Part shown: piece by piece, positions 1 through 4,988 of the stretch | How positions within the stretch are numbered: position 1 is the stretch's first letter | Layout of the letters: the number at the start of each line of letters is the position of its first letter | From: an uncultured Bacilli bacterium | GTDB lineage: Bacteria; Bacillota_I; Bacilli_A; RF39; UBA660 | DNA length: 5,024 bases | Assembly (NCBI GenBank): GCA_944332505.1 | Contig: CALVKC010000094.1 | Span: forward strand, 1 to 5,024 | Direction of reading: 5' to 3' | Made by a program: the position numbers and the translations under genes | Notes under the pieces: generated by a model | The model's input: only the letters and a program-made list of their open reading frames with translations | The model's database searches: none | Told to the model about the DNA's origin: nothing

Positions 1-7
1 TTCAATC

Positions 8-44
8 AAAAATCAGAAAAAGTTATCAACATTTTCTGATTTTT
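8..44. terminator. Bidirectional hairpin terminator after the deacetylase-like gene
   Basis: A 13-bp perfect inverted repeat, AAAAATCAGAAAA (8-20) and TTTTCTGATTTTT (32-44), flanks an 11-nt loop. The A-rich left arm and T-rich right arm give a U tract on either strand. It lies about 30 bp past the stop codon of the minus-strand gene at 73-861, so it probably ends that transcript; it may also end a plus-strand unit entering from the left. Confidence 0.8.
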
Positions 45-72
45 TCTTGTCAACTATTTTTTTCACCGAAAC

Positions 73-861
73 TCAAATATCTTCACTTATAAGTTCACTT
101 AGTTTTACAATATCTAAATCCTTGTATAATATACTATTTATTATTAATTGTATATTTTTTATGTCTGTATTTTTATTTATATAATATATGTTTCCACTTT
201 CAATATTATTTTTTATAGTTAAAATTGTATTATTGTTAATAATATTATCTGTCTTTACTAAATATTTATTGTTTTCTTTACATATTTCATAATTATTATC
301 ATTTACATAACATATATTGACATTTTCATGATATCTGTTGATTAATGTTTCTAAATCATCAAATTTTTTAGTTTCATTATTTAATTGCTCTAAAGTTATA
401 TTTTTATCAAAAGTATTAGTGTCTACTAATAAACTAGCGGATATATTATTGTTTATAAAATAATTAATTATATTTTCATCATATTCAAGTATAAATGCTA
501 TGCTATGTTTTTTATTGTTACCTTTATTTATTATCTTGTCTTTGTAATCATTTATAGAGATGCTCGGGTATGTTGCATCATATAATAAATAATATTCATT
601 AAAAACATTTAAGCCTTTCATATTAAAATAACTATCTTTAATATTAACTTCTAAACCATTTAACCCAGGAATAATATAATCACCATCAATTACTGCATTA
701 ATACTTTCTATACTATATTCATCTTTAACTTCATTTATTGTTTTATATAAATCATTGCTTTCTAAAACAAAATTGGCAATTTTTTCTGTATAAAAAAAAC
801 TAAAAGCCACTATTGCTAAAAGGCCAATGTTTCTAAATATTTTCAAATTTACTTCACCCAT
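73..861 (-). CDS. Membrane-anchored polysaccharide-deacetylase-like protein, apparently catalytically degenerate
   Basis: A 262-residue protein with one hydrophobic segment near the N terminus (about residues 11-24), read as a signal anchor with the rest outside the cell. Residues 56-75 (NAVIDGDYIIPGLNG and onward) resemble the N-terminal region of deacetylase-like proteins of low-GC Firmicutes. Residues 120-152 (IAFILEYD, then ISASLLVDTNTF) sit where a NodB fold has its first strand and the ATFF strand. The end (GNIYYINKNTDIKNIQ, then DIVKLSEL) resembles the closing NodB strands and helix. The catalytic Asp pair and the His-x3-His zinc site of active enzymes are not visible, so if the family call is right it is a pseudoenzyme. 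The ATG at 861 has no Shine-Dalgarno before it; a TTG at 846, with GGTGA six bases upstream, is a good alternative start (257 residues). Composition is very rich in Asn, Ile and Lys. The family is an inference from weak motif resemblance; the gene itself is solid. Confidence 0.6.
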   Translation of the reverse strand: MGEVNLKIFRNIGLLAIVAFSFFYTEKIANFVLESNDLYKTINEVKDEYSIESINAVIDGDYIIPGLNGLEVNIKDSYFNMKGLNVFNEYYLLYDATYPSISINDYKDKIINKGNNKKHSIAFILEYDENIINYFINNNISASLLVDTNTFDKNITLEQLNNETKKFDDLETLINRYHENVNICYVNDNNYEICKENNKYLVKTDNIINNNTILTIKNNIESGNIYYINKNTDIKNIQLIINSILYKDLDIVKLSELISEDI

Positions 862-888
862 TTTAAATATATGTGTAAAAATTTATTT

Positions 889-917
889 ATATTAAAAAAC
901 TAATTGCATTTTAACAA
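889..917 (-). promoter_or_regulatory. Sigma-A-type promoter for the deacetylase-like gene, overlapping the upstream terminator
   Basis: On the minus strand a -35 TTGTTA (912-917) and a -10 TAATAT (889-894) are separated by exactly 17 bp. The -35 falls in the loop and right arm of the terminator hairpin of the preceding regulator gene, and the U tract lies in the spacer. Transcription would start roughly 20 nt before the ATG at 861. Confidence 0.5.
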
Positions 918-923
918 TTAGTT
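894..923 (-). terminator. Rho-independent terminator of the XRE regulator gene
   Basis: A 9-bp perfect stem, AACTAATTG (898-906) with CAATTAGTT (915-923), and an 8-nt loop are followed on the minus strand by a run of six T (894-899). The stem starts directly after the TAG stop (924-926) of the regulator gene. Confidence 0.85.
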
Positions 924-1280
924 CTAACCTATTCTTTTTTTTACTAATTCTGAACCTCTTTTAGGATCTTCAAATAATATTTCATAAACAAGTTTATCTT
1001 TTCTAAGTTCATCAATAAATAAAACTTCTTCTTTTGTCATAGTTCTATATTCTGGCGTTTCAAGGTCTACTACTTTAATTATTTTGTCAGTTCCTAATAA
1101 ATAATCGGCGGTTACTCCTAAAACATGCATAAATTCAATTATTGTTTCTAAACTGGGATTCCTTGTTTCTTTTTCATAACAACAAATCGCTGACTTGCCA
1201 ACCCCTACTAAATTTCCTAAGGATTCTTGTGTTAATCCCTTTTTTATTCTTGCATCTTTTAATCTGTTACCTTTAAGCAT
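924..1280 (-). CDS. XRE-family (Cro/C1-type) helix-turn-helix transcriptional regulator
   Basis: A 118-residue DNA-binding regulator. Residues 5-63 form a standard Cro/C1 HTH domain: RLKDARIKKGLTQESLG, then VGKSAICCYEKETRNPSLETI, ending in the usual ADYLLG. Helices 2 and 3 fall at about residues 17-24 and 28-36, with the conserved Gln18, Glu36 and Pro42. The remaining 55 residues are charged and helical (TKEEVLFIDELRKDK, EDPKRGSEL) and probably serve dimerization or partner contact; no ligand or protease domain is seen. The start at 1280 is backed by GAAGGTGG four bases upstream. The gene lies 75 bp downstream of the ssb-like gene with no clear terminator between them, so read-through from ssb is possible, though a TATACT box suggests its own promoter. 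Its target cannot be told from the sequence; self-repression is usual for such proteins. Confidence 0.88.
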   Translation of the reverse strand: MLKGNRLKDARIKKGLTQESLGNLVGVGKSAICCYEKETRNPSLETIIEFMHVLGVTADYLLGTDKIIKVVDLETPEYRTMTKEEVLFIDELRKDKLVYEILFEDPKRGSELVKKRIG

Positions 1281-1298
1281 AATACCACCTTCACATTT

Positions 1299-1304
1299 AG
1301 TATA
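1299..1304 (-). promoter_or_regulatory. Possible -10 box for the XRE regulator
   Basis: A TATACT hexamer on the minus strand lies 18 bp upstream of the regulator's ATG, a good place for a short leader. No convincing -35 lies 16-18 bp further upstream, so the promoter is weak, activator-dependent or false. Confidence 0.35.
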
Positions 1305-1355
1305 ACGAATCTTTATTTATCTATGTATGTTTTTTACCATTTGTAAACTAGCGAA

Positions 1356-1682
1356 TTATTGCTTTTTTGATGCTAAAAATGTTACTTTTTCAGCTATAAT
1401 TTCAGTGATATACTTCTTTTCTTTGTCTTCTGTTTCATATATCCTATTTTGTAATCTACCTTTTATTCCTATTGTATCACCAGTGTTGCAGTATTCACTT
1501 GTGTTAGCAGCAATACCATTCCATAGTACACATCTAAAAAAGTCTGTTTCATATATTCCTTCAGAATTTTTAAATGATCTTTGAACAGCTAGAACTATTG
1601 TTGTGTATTTTTTGCCATTTTCTGCCTCAATTATTGTAGGTTTGTCTGTAAGACGGCCAACCAAAACCACTTGATTCAACAT
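1356..1682 (-). CDS. ssb: Single-stranded DNA-binding protein, short form without acidic tail
   Basis: A 108-residue OB-fold protein that binds single-stranded DNA during replication, repair or recombination. Family marks are the N-terminal LNQVVLVGRLTDKP (residues 2-15), the central ETDFFRCVLWNGIA (45-58) with the conserved Trp54, and GDTIGIKGRLQNR (68-80). It ends at residue 108, right after the OB fold. The Gly/Gln/Pro-rich linker and the acidic DDIPF-type tip, which in full-length SSB (about 150-175 residues) recruit repair and replication partners, are absent; in length it resembles secondary SSBs such as B. subtilis SsbB (about 113 residues). The ATG at 1682 follows a strong AAGGAGG at 5-bp spacing. 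It is probably an accessory SSB, with the main gene expected elsewhere beside rpsF/rpsR, though it could be a prophage-type SSB. Confidence 0.9.
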   Translation of the reverse strand: MLNQVVLVGRLTDKPTIIEAENGKKYTTIVLAVQRSFKNSEGIYETDFFRCVLWNGIAANTSEYCNTGDTIGIKGRLQNRIYETEDKEKKYITEIIAEKVTFLASKKQ

Positions 1683-1702
1683 TTAATCCTCCTTTCCTCT
1701 CT

Positions 1703-1731
1703 AATTTATCAGTTATTTTAAAATTAAGCAA
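1703..1731 (-). promoter_or_regulatory. Promoter of the ssb-like gene (extended -10)
   Basis: On the minus strand a -35 TTGCTT (1726-1731) is followed after 17 bp by a -10 TAAATT (1703-1708). A TG one base upstream of the -10 makes it an extended -10 (TGATAAATT). It lies about 20 bp before the coding start and is followed by AAGGAGG. Confidence 0.6.
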
Positions 1732-1844
1732 ATGACAAATTTATAAAAAATTGCTTGTATTTTTTAATAATTTTTAATATTTTGTTTATTTTTTTTAATT
1801 TTTCCCCTAAATTTTTAAATTTTATAAATATTTAAAAAATGATA

Positions 1845-1873
1845 TTGTTTTTTTTATTCTTTTTTGCTAAACT
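1845..1873 (+). promoter_or_regulatory. Promoter of the tail-anchored unknown gene (extended -10)
   Basis: A -35 TTGTTT (1845-1850), a 17-bp spacer and a -10 TAAACT (1868-1873) preceded by TGC form an extended -10 promoter. The predicted start of transcription, near 1880, lies just before the ribosome binding site at 1887, so translation starts at 1902 and not at the upstream in-frame ATG at 1839. The rest of the 1683-1901 gap is very A/T-rich, T-rich on the plus strand, with no other gene. Confidence 0.6.
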
Positions 1874-1886
1874 ATATATAGAATAC

Positions 1887-1892
1887 AAGGAG
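1887..1892 (+). promoter_or_regulatory. Ribosome binding site that sets the start at 1902
   Basis: AAGGAG with a 9-bp spacer lies before the ATG at 1902. No such site precedes the in-frame ATG at 1839, and the 21 extra residues from there would be encoded by promoter DNA. Confidence 0.85.
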
Positions 1893-1901
1893 TGTTTTTG
1901 T

Positions 1902-2666
1902 ATGGGTGAATTATTTAGTATAGGGGAAGAAGTTAATAGATTTGATACTTTAAAAAGTAAATATCCTAATTTAGCGGATTTTTATTATGATAAAGAAACT
2001 GATACTATTACTTATAAAGATCAAACAATTAAAAATGTCGGAGCTAGTTTGGATCATATTGATTCAATATTCTTTCAGTTAGTTCCTGATGATATATTTA
2101 CTTATTTAAAAAATGGATTTTATCGATTAAGTGGATTAGACCTTGAAAAAATTAAAAGTATGTTATTGCAAGAAACTATTATTACTGAAGAAGAAGAAAA
2201 ATTATTAAAGAAATTTGTCAAAGATACTTATGGCAAAATGAGTATCTATGGTAATAATAATGTCTTATTTAATGCTAATCCCGATAATCTTTATTTAAGT
2301 TCTTTTGTACAAGATATTAAAGATAGGAATCAAATTTTGGAAGTAGCAAAAAATATGCCTGATAATATTGCTGCTCAAATAATTAATGAAAACGTTTTTT
2401 CATTAGCATCAGGTCAAAGTTTAGATGATTTTAATCAAGAAGAAAGTAAAAGTAATACTAATGAACTTGATCGTGGAATGAAATTAACTAGAGAAAGAAA
2501 TAATGTTGTACCATTTAATTACGAATTTAGAGAACAAAGTGAAATAGATGCTGAGATAGAAGCCAAAAATAGACTTGGACTTGCAGGATTTTCAAATATT
2601 GTGCTTATATTAATTTCAGCCATTACATTTGGAATGTTTATTGCAATTTTATCTTTAGGATTATAA
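1902..2666 (+). CDS. Protein of unknown function with a C-terminal membrane anchor
   Basis: A 254-residue protein I do not recognise. It has no N-terminal signal. Residues 1-165 look like a compact, largely helical soluble domain; segments include FDTLKSKYPNLADFYYD (14-30), DTITYKDQTIKN (34-45), and a Glu/Lys-rich helix at about 94-108. Residues 170-225 are polar and probably flexible, with charged runs such as EQSEIDAEIEAKNR (211-224). Residues 229-252 form one hydrophobic helix (FSNIVLILISAITFGMFIAI), and the chain stops two residues later. This fits a tail-anchored protein with its bulk in the cytoplasm. No catalytic motif, metal site or known repeat is seen. It is the only plus-strand gene here, has its own extended -10 promoter, and ends at a terminator shared with rubrerythrin. 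Codon use is AT-rich like its neighbours, so there is no sign of recent transfer. Confidence 0.85.
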   Translation: MGELFSIGEEVNRFDTLKSKYPNLADFYYDKETDTITYKDQTIKNVGASLDHIDSIFFQLVPDDIFTYLKNGFYRLSGLDLEKIKSMLLQETIITEEEEKLLKKFVKDTYGKMSIYGNNNVLFNANPDNLYLSSFVQDIKDRNQILEVAKNMPDNIAAQIINENVFSLASGQSLDDFNQEESKSNTNELDRGMKLTRERNNVVPFNYEFREQSEIDAEIEAKNRLGLAGFSNIVLILISAITFGMFIAILSLGL

Positions 2667-2667
2667 C

Positions 2668-2703
2668 AAAAAAAATGTAGGAATTAAAACCTACATTTTT
2701 TTT
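2668..2703. terminator. Bidirectional terminator between the converging genes
   Basis: A stem of ATGTAGG (2675-2681) and CCTACAT (2690-2696), flanked by eight A on the left and eight T on the right (2696-2703), folds around an AATTAAAA loop. It sits directly after the plus-strand stop at 2666 and overlaps the rubrerythrin stop codon at 2702-2704 on the other strand, so one hairpin serves both genes. Confidence 0.9.
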
Positions 2704-3241
2704 AATAATTTTCTTTTTTTAGTTCAAAGAAGCTTTGTGGATGTGCACATACTGGACATACTGCAGGAGCTGATTTACCAACTACTACATGGCCACAATT
2801 GCGACATATCCATACTGCTTCACCATCTTTACTAAATACTAATTTATCTTCAACATTCTTTAGTAATTTACGATATCTTTCTTCATGTTCTTTTTCTATT
2901 GCTGCAACACCTTCGAAAAGAAATGCAATTCTTTCAAATCCTTCTTCATGAGCAACTTTAGCAAATTCAGCATACATGTCTGTCCATTCATAATTTTCAC
3001 CTTCAGCAGCATCTAATAAATTTTCTGCTGTTGTTGGAATGTCACCACCATGTAATTCTTTGAACCATAATTTAGCATGTTCTTTTTCATTATTTGCAGT
3101 TTCTTCAAATATAGCTGCTATTTGTTCATATCCATCTTTTTTAGCTTTTGATGCATAATATGTGTATTTATTTCTTGCTTGTGATTCACCAGCAAATGCA
3201 GCCATTAAATTTGCTTCTGTTCTGCTTCCTTTTAATTCCAT
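2702..3241 (-). CDS. rbr: Rubrerythrin (diiron peroxidase with C-terminal rubredoxin domain)
   Basis: A 179-residue cytoplasmic enzyme that reduces hydrogen peroxide to water in anaerobes, using electrons passed through its rubredoxin iron. Residues 1-130 are the ferritin-like four-helix domain starting with the family signature [21 protein letters not shown]. By alignment to Desulfovibrio rubrerythrin the diiron ligands are Glu19, Glu52, His55, Glu82, Glu85, Glu116 and His119, all present. Residues 144-179 are the rubredoxin domain with Cys146, Cys149, Cys162 and Cys165 ([20 protein letters not shown]). The length is close to the usual 190, and nothing is broken. The ATG at 3241 follows GGAGG at about 7 bp. 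It has its own promoter, whose -35 lies inside the spoVS terminator. A PerR-type operator would be expected from the family's role but none is clear. It points to an oxygen-sensitive organism. Confidence 0.97.
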   Translation of the reverse strand: MELKGSRTEANLMAAFAGESQARNKYTYYASKAKKDGYEQIAAIFEETANNEKEHAKLWFKELHGGDIPTTAENLLDAAEGENYEWTDMYAEFAKVAHEEGFERIAFLFEGVAAIEKEHEERYRKLLKNVEDKLVFSKDGEAVWICRNCGHVVVGKSAPAVCPVCAHPQSFFELKKENY

Positions 3242-3264
3242 TATTTATACCTCCATTCATATAA

Positions 3265-3293
3265 AGTATACAAAATTTATAAAAAAAAAGCAA
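3265..3293 (-). promoter_or_regulatory. Rubrerythrin promoter, -35 inside the spoVS terminator
   Basis: On the minus strand a -35 TTGCTT (3288-3293), 17 bp, then a -10 TATACT (3265-3270), about 24 bp before the ATG at 3241. The -35 shares its bases with one arm and the U tract of the spoVS terminator hairpin, so promoter and terminator are physically nested. Confidence 0.7.
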
Positions 3294-3303
3294 CAAAATT
3301 GCT
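3281..3303 (-). terminator. Rho-independent terminator of spoVS
   Basis: On the minus strand AGCAA (3299-3303), a 5-nt loop and TTGCT (3289-3293) are followed by a run of T (3281-3288), starting 6 bp past the spoVS stop. The stem is short, but the U tract is long. Confidence 0.75.
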
Positions 3304-3309
3304 CTTAGT

Positions 3310-3570
3310 TTACTTGCTTTCGACAACTAATTTTATTGCTGTTTTTTGTTCTCCATTAATTACAATATCGTTGAAGGCCGGAATTACTACTAAATTGTCT
3401 CCAGTCGGAGCTACAAATCCCCTACATATTGCTATGGCTTTAATGGCTTGATTTAATGATCCAGCTCCAACTGTTTGTAATTCCACTTGCTTTTTCTCAC
3501 GATAAATGTTTGCTATTGCTCCCGCTACTTTACTTGGGTTAGATTTTGATGAAACCTTTAGAATTTCCAT
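3310..3570 (-). CDS. spoVS: Stage V sporulation protein S (SpoVS)
   Basis: An 86-residue protein, the same length as B. subtilis SpoVS and alignable over its whole length: MEILKVSSKSNPSKVAGAIA at the start, VGAGSLNQAIKAIAICRGFV in the middle (34-53) and INGEQKTAIKLVVESK at the end. SpoVS proteins are small, Alba-like nucleic-acid-binding proteins; in B. subtilis the gene is needed for passage through stage V (coat and cortex formation) and also affects septation. The ATG at 3570 follows GAGAGG at 9-bp spacing. It stands alone between two terminators. In B. subtilis the gene is under sigma-H; no good sigma-H promoter is seen here, only a TATACT box. Orthologs also occur in some bacteria not known to sporulate, so this gene alone does not prove endospore formation. 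Confidence 0.96.
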   Translation of the reverse strand: MEILKVSSKSNPSKVAGAIANIYREKKQVELQTVGAGSLNQAIKAIAICRGFVAPTGDNLVVIPAFNDIVINGEQKTAIKLVVESK

Positions 3571-3595
3571 TATAATATTCCTCTCTTTCTAACAA

Positions 3596-3630
3596 AGTAT
3601 ACTATTCATTGCTTACTTTTATGCATAAAA
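3596..3630 (-). promoter_or_regulatory. Likely spoVS promoter region with a 14-bp palindrome
   Basis: On the minus strand a -10 TATACT (3596-3601) lies 25 bp before the spoVS ATG. No good -35 is present; the -35 position is taken by a perfect palindrome, TTTTATGCATAAAA (3617-3630). This is where a repressor or activator could bind, but the site is unproven. Confidence 0.4.
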
Positions 3631-3649
3631 AAAAGAAGTTATTTACTTC
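3627..3649 (-). terminator. Terminator of the DUF308-like gene, overlapping its stop codon
   Basis: On the minus strand GAAGT (3645-3649), a 5-nt loop and ACTTC (3635-3639) are followed by eight T (3627-3634). The loop and stem take in the TAA stop (3639-3641), so the hairpin lies over the end of the reading frame and a terminating ribosome would cover it. Confidence 0.7.
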
Positions 3650-4166
3650 CTATTAAATATGTTGTTAGTGGATCAACTAATTCAAGTATACCATGTATTA
3701 AATAAAAGTAACCGAGTACCAATACTTGAATATCATTTTCATAATATAAATTAATTGTTGTAAGTAAACCACTTAAAATAAATAATATTAAACAAACAAT
3801 TTCTAAAATCCAGACCCCATCCTTGCGGTCATTGTAATAATCGGCCTTCTTAAGTTTAATAACTGACATTAAAGCAATCCATACAAATAAACTTAACGCT
3901 AAATACCAAGGAACATTATCTACATCAAGAAGTGATACTATGATTAGTACAATAATTGATGCAAGCATTGTAAATAATCCTTCATAATCTTTAGATTTTC
4001 TTATAAGTATGAATTTAATAAGATTTAAAAGTGCATAAACTCCTAAAACTATTGAAAATATTAATTTGACATCTACAAAATGAAATAAAGGAAAAATAAG
4101 TAGCAAACTTCCACAAACAATTAAAAATGCCGCAATAATTAATTCTACTTTTTGTTTTGAATTCAT
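3639..4166 (-). CDS. DUF308/HdeD-like integral membrane protein
   Basis: A 175-residue, almost wholly hydrophobic protein of the inner membrane. Six helices can be read at about residues 8-27, 32-55, 62-80, 86-104, 117-141 and 145-165, with short Lys-rich loops (KLKKADYYNDRKDG, 104-117) that mark the cytoplasmic side. Size, helix number, the GVYALLNLIKF and GYFYLIHGILEL repeats (42-52, 152-163) and lack of polar residues in the helices fit DUF308/HdeD-type small membrane proteins, some of which are linked with acid stress in enterobacteria; function in Firmicutes is unknown. The two similar segments suggest an internal duplication of a three-helix unit. The ATG at 4166 follows GGAGGT at 5 bp. 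It has a near-consensus promoter and its own terminator, so it is a single-gene unit. Confidence 0.75.
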   Translation of the reverse strand: MNSKQKVELIIAAFLIVCGSLLLIFPLFHFVDVKLIFSIVLGVYALLNLIKFILIRKSKDYEGLFTMLASIIVLIIVSLLDVDNVPWYLALSLFVWIALMSVIKLKKADYYNDRKDGVWILEIVCLILFILSGLLTTINLYYENDIQVLVLGYFYLIHGILELVDPLTTYLIGSK

Positions 4167-4183
4167 AAGTTACCTCCATCTAA

Positions 4184-4212
4184 ATAATAGATTAGATTCC
4201 TTAAAAAGTCAA
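4184..4212 (-). promoter_or_regulatory. Strong sigma-A promoter of the DUF308-like gene
   Basis: On the minus strand a -35 TTGACT (4207-4212; one mismatch to TTGACA), a 17-bp spacer and a -10 TATTAT (4184-4189; one mismatch to TATAAT). It is the best promoter match in the window and lies 17 bp upstream of the ATG, close behind the tRNA terminator. Confidence 0.8.
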
Positions 4213-4221
4213 TATTTATCC

Positions 4222-4247
4222 AAAAGAAAAACCGAAATAATTCGGTT
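4222..4247 (-). terminator. Terminator of the tRNA-Leu transcript
   Basis: On the minus strand AACCGAA (4241-4247), a 4-nt loop and TTCGGTT (4230-4236) form a 7-bp stem, followed by a TTTTCTTTT tract (4222-4230). It starts 10 bp past the tRNA CCA end. Confidence 0.88.
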
Positions 4248-4311
4248 AGTTTCTTATTGGTGCCCAAGGCCGGACTTGAACCGGCACGGGTTATTACACC
4301 CGCAGGATTTT

Positions 4312-4988
4312 CTTACTACTATAGTTTTCACTACCACATACATGTTTGTAGTCTGGACTTTCTCTTTACCATATCTTACGACTTAGGTATTGCCCGTCAA
4401 GTCTCTACACCTTATTTGCGATTTCTATAATTATCAGTTAATGCATGACAATTTGGACAAAGAAGTTGTAAATTTCCAAATGAATTATCTTTGTTATTGC
4501 CATTGATATGGTGTAATTCTAATGGAATTTTTTGATTGTTCCATTGACTCAAACCACGCATTTCGCATTTATAAGGTTTTAATTTTTCCTTTAAAATACG
4601 ATTTTTTAACTTATAACTAGTAATGGGTATTTCGTTATTAAAATATTTTACGATAGGCTTGATATCAGCTGGACTATTATTTTTATTCCAGCCTTGTCCT
4701 AAAAAATGGGATGTATCAATATTATATTTATCCAAATGTTTTTGTAAAACACGATAATTTCCACCATAGGGTTTTAATCCTAATGTCAACAAGCATTCGC
4801 GTTTACTCCTGGATTTCATAACTATTTCTGTCAATACATCTTTAGAATATTTCAATCTCAAAATTCCCCCACAAATCTTGGCTCGGGATTGCCATCAGCG
4901 TTATCTGTAAGGTTTCCCCGAATTTGAGCAAATTCACATAACTCATTTCTAAGTTAGTGCTCAAGGCCTTCCAAATGTCAGAGGCCTT
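4312..4988 (-). ncRNA. Group I self-splicing intron in the tRNA-Leu anticodon loop
   Basis: This is a 677-nt ribozyme. P1 pairs CTTAAGGCC (4983-4991, spanning the 5' splice site) with GGCCTTGAG (4960-4968); U34 lies opposite G, the diagnostic U.G pair. P2 (4935-4959) is capped by GAAA. Core elements are P (AATTCGGGGAAACC, 4911-4924), Q (AATCCCGAGCC, 4880-4890), R (GTGTAGAGACTTGACGGGC, 4392-4410) and S (GGACTT side, 4355-4366). P4 is UCGGG/CCCGA, P7 is GACUU/AAGUC, P8 is UACC/GGUA with a GUAA loop, and P3 probably GCUC/GGGC. P9 (4315-4319 with 4348-4352) holds a small UAGU-GAAA-ACUA hairpin. The last intron base is G (4312). The insertion site U|AA and core sequence match the cyanobacterial/plastid tRNA-Leu introns, usually classed as IC3. 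An HNH gene fills L6. Proteins may help it fold, but none is indicated here. Confidence 0.95.
4412..4861 (-). CDS. Intron-encoded HNH homing-endonuclease-like protein
   Basis: A 149-residue protein set in the P6 loop of the intron; such enzymes cut intron-less alleles so that the intron is copied in. Residues 1-60 are the DNA-recognition part common to small HNH endonucleases: SRSKRECLLTLGLKPYGGNY (17-36), then NIDTSHFLGQGWNKN. Residues 96-149 are the HNH/zinc-ribbon nuclease: Cys99, the catalytic HHING (His117, His118), KDNSFGNL (Asn130) and CPNCH (Cys135, Cys138, His139). The first zinc knuckle should be CxxC, but residue 102 is Arg (CGT, 4556-4558), one base from Cys. Three of four zinc cysteines remain, so folding may be weakened. 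The start is TTG at 4861 with GGGGGA four bases upstream; it agrees with where relatives start. The TAA stop touches the 3' strand of P6, next to R. No own promoter or terminator is seen; it would be read from unspliced precursor. Confidence 0.9.
   Translation of the reverse strand: MRLKYSKDVLTEIVMKSRSKRECLLTLGLKPYGGNYRVLQKHLDKYNIDTSHFLGQGWNKNNSPADIKPIVKYFNNEIPITSYKLKNRILKEKLKPYKCEMRGLSQWNNQKIPLELHHINGNNKDNSFGNLQLLCPNCHALTDNYRNRK

Noticed and set aside
73..861. Alternative genetic code (UGA as Trp), given the low GC
   Set aside because: TGA ends this frame, no frame has an internal TGA, and Trp residues in rubrerythrin and the HNH protein are TGG.
1327..1584. An 85-residue open frame on the plus strand
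   Set aside because: It lies almost wholly antisense to the ssb-like gene, has no ribosome binding site, and the ssb frame has clear family motifs.
1740..1840. T-rich and A-rich runs between the ssb-like and the tail-anchored genes, including a TTGCTT/TAATAT pair with an 18-bp spacer
   Set aside because: Composition alone explains it; the pair would give a leader over 100 nt and a better promoter lies closer to the gene.
1839..1901. Upstream in-frame ATG extending the tail-anchored gene by 21 residues
   Set aside because: No ribosome binding site before it, and it overlaps the -35/-10 promoter at 1845-1873; the ATG at 1902 has AAGGAG at good spacing.
3262..3290. A PerR-like operator before rubrerythrin
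   Set aside because: The sequence is AT-rich with TATA-type stretches, but no arrangement matches the TTATAAT-N-ATTATAA pattern well enough to call.
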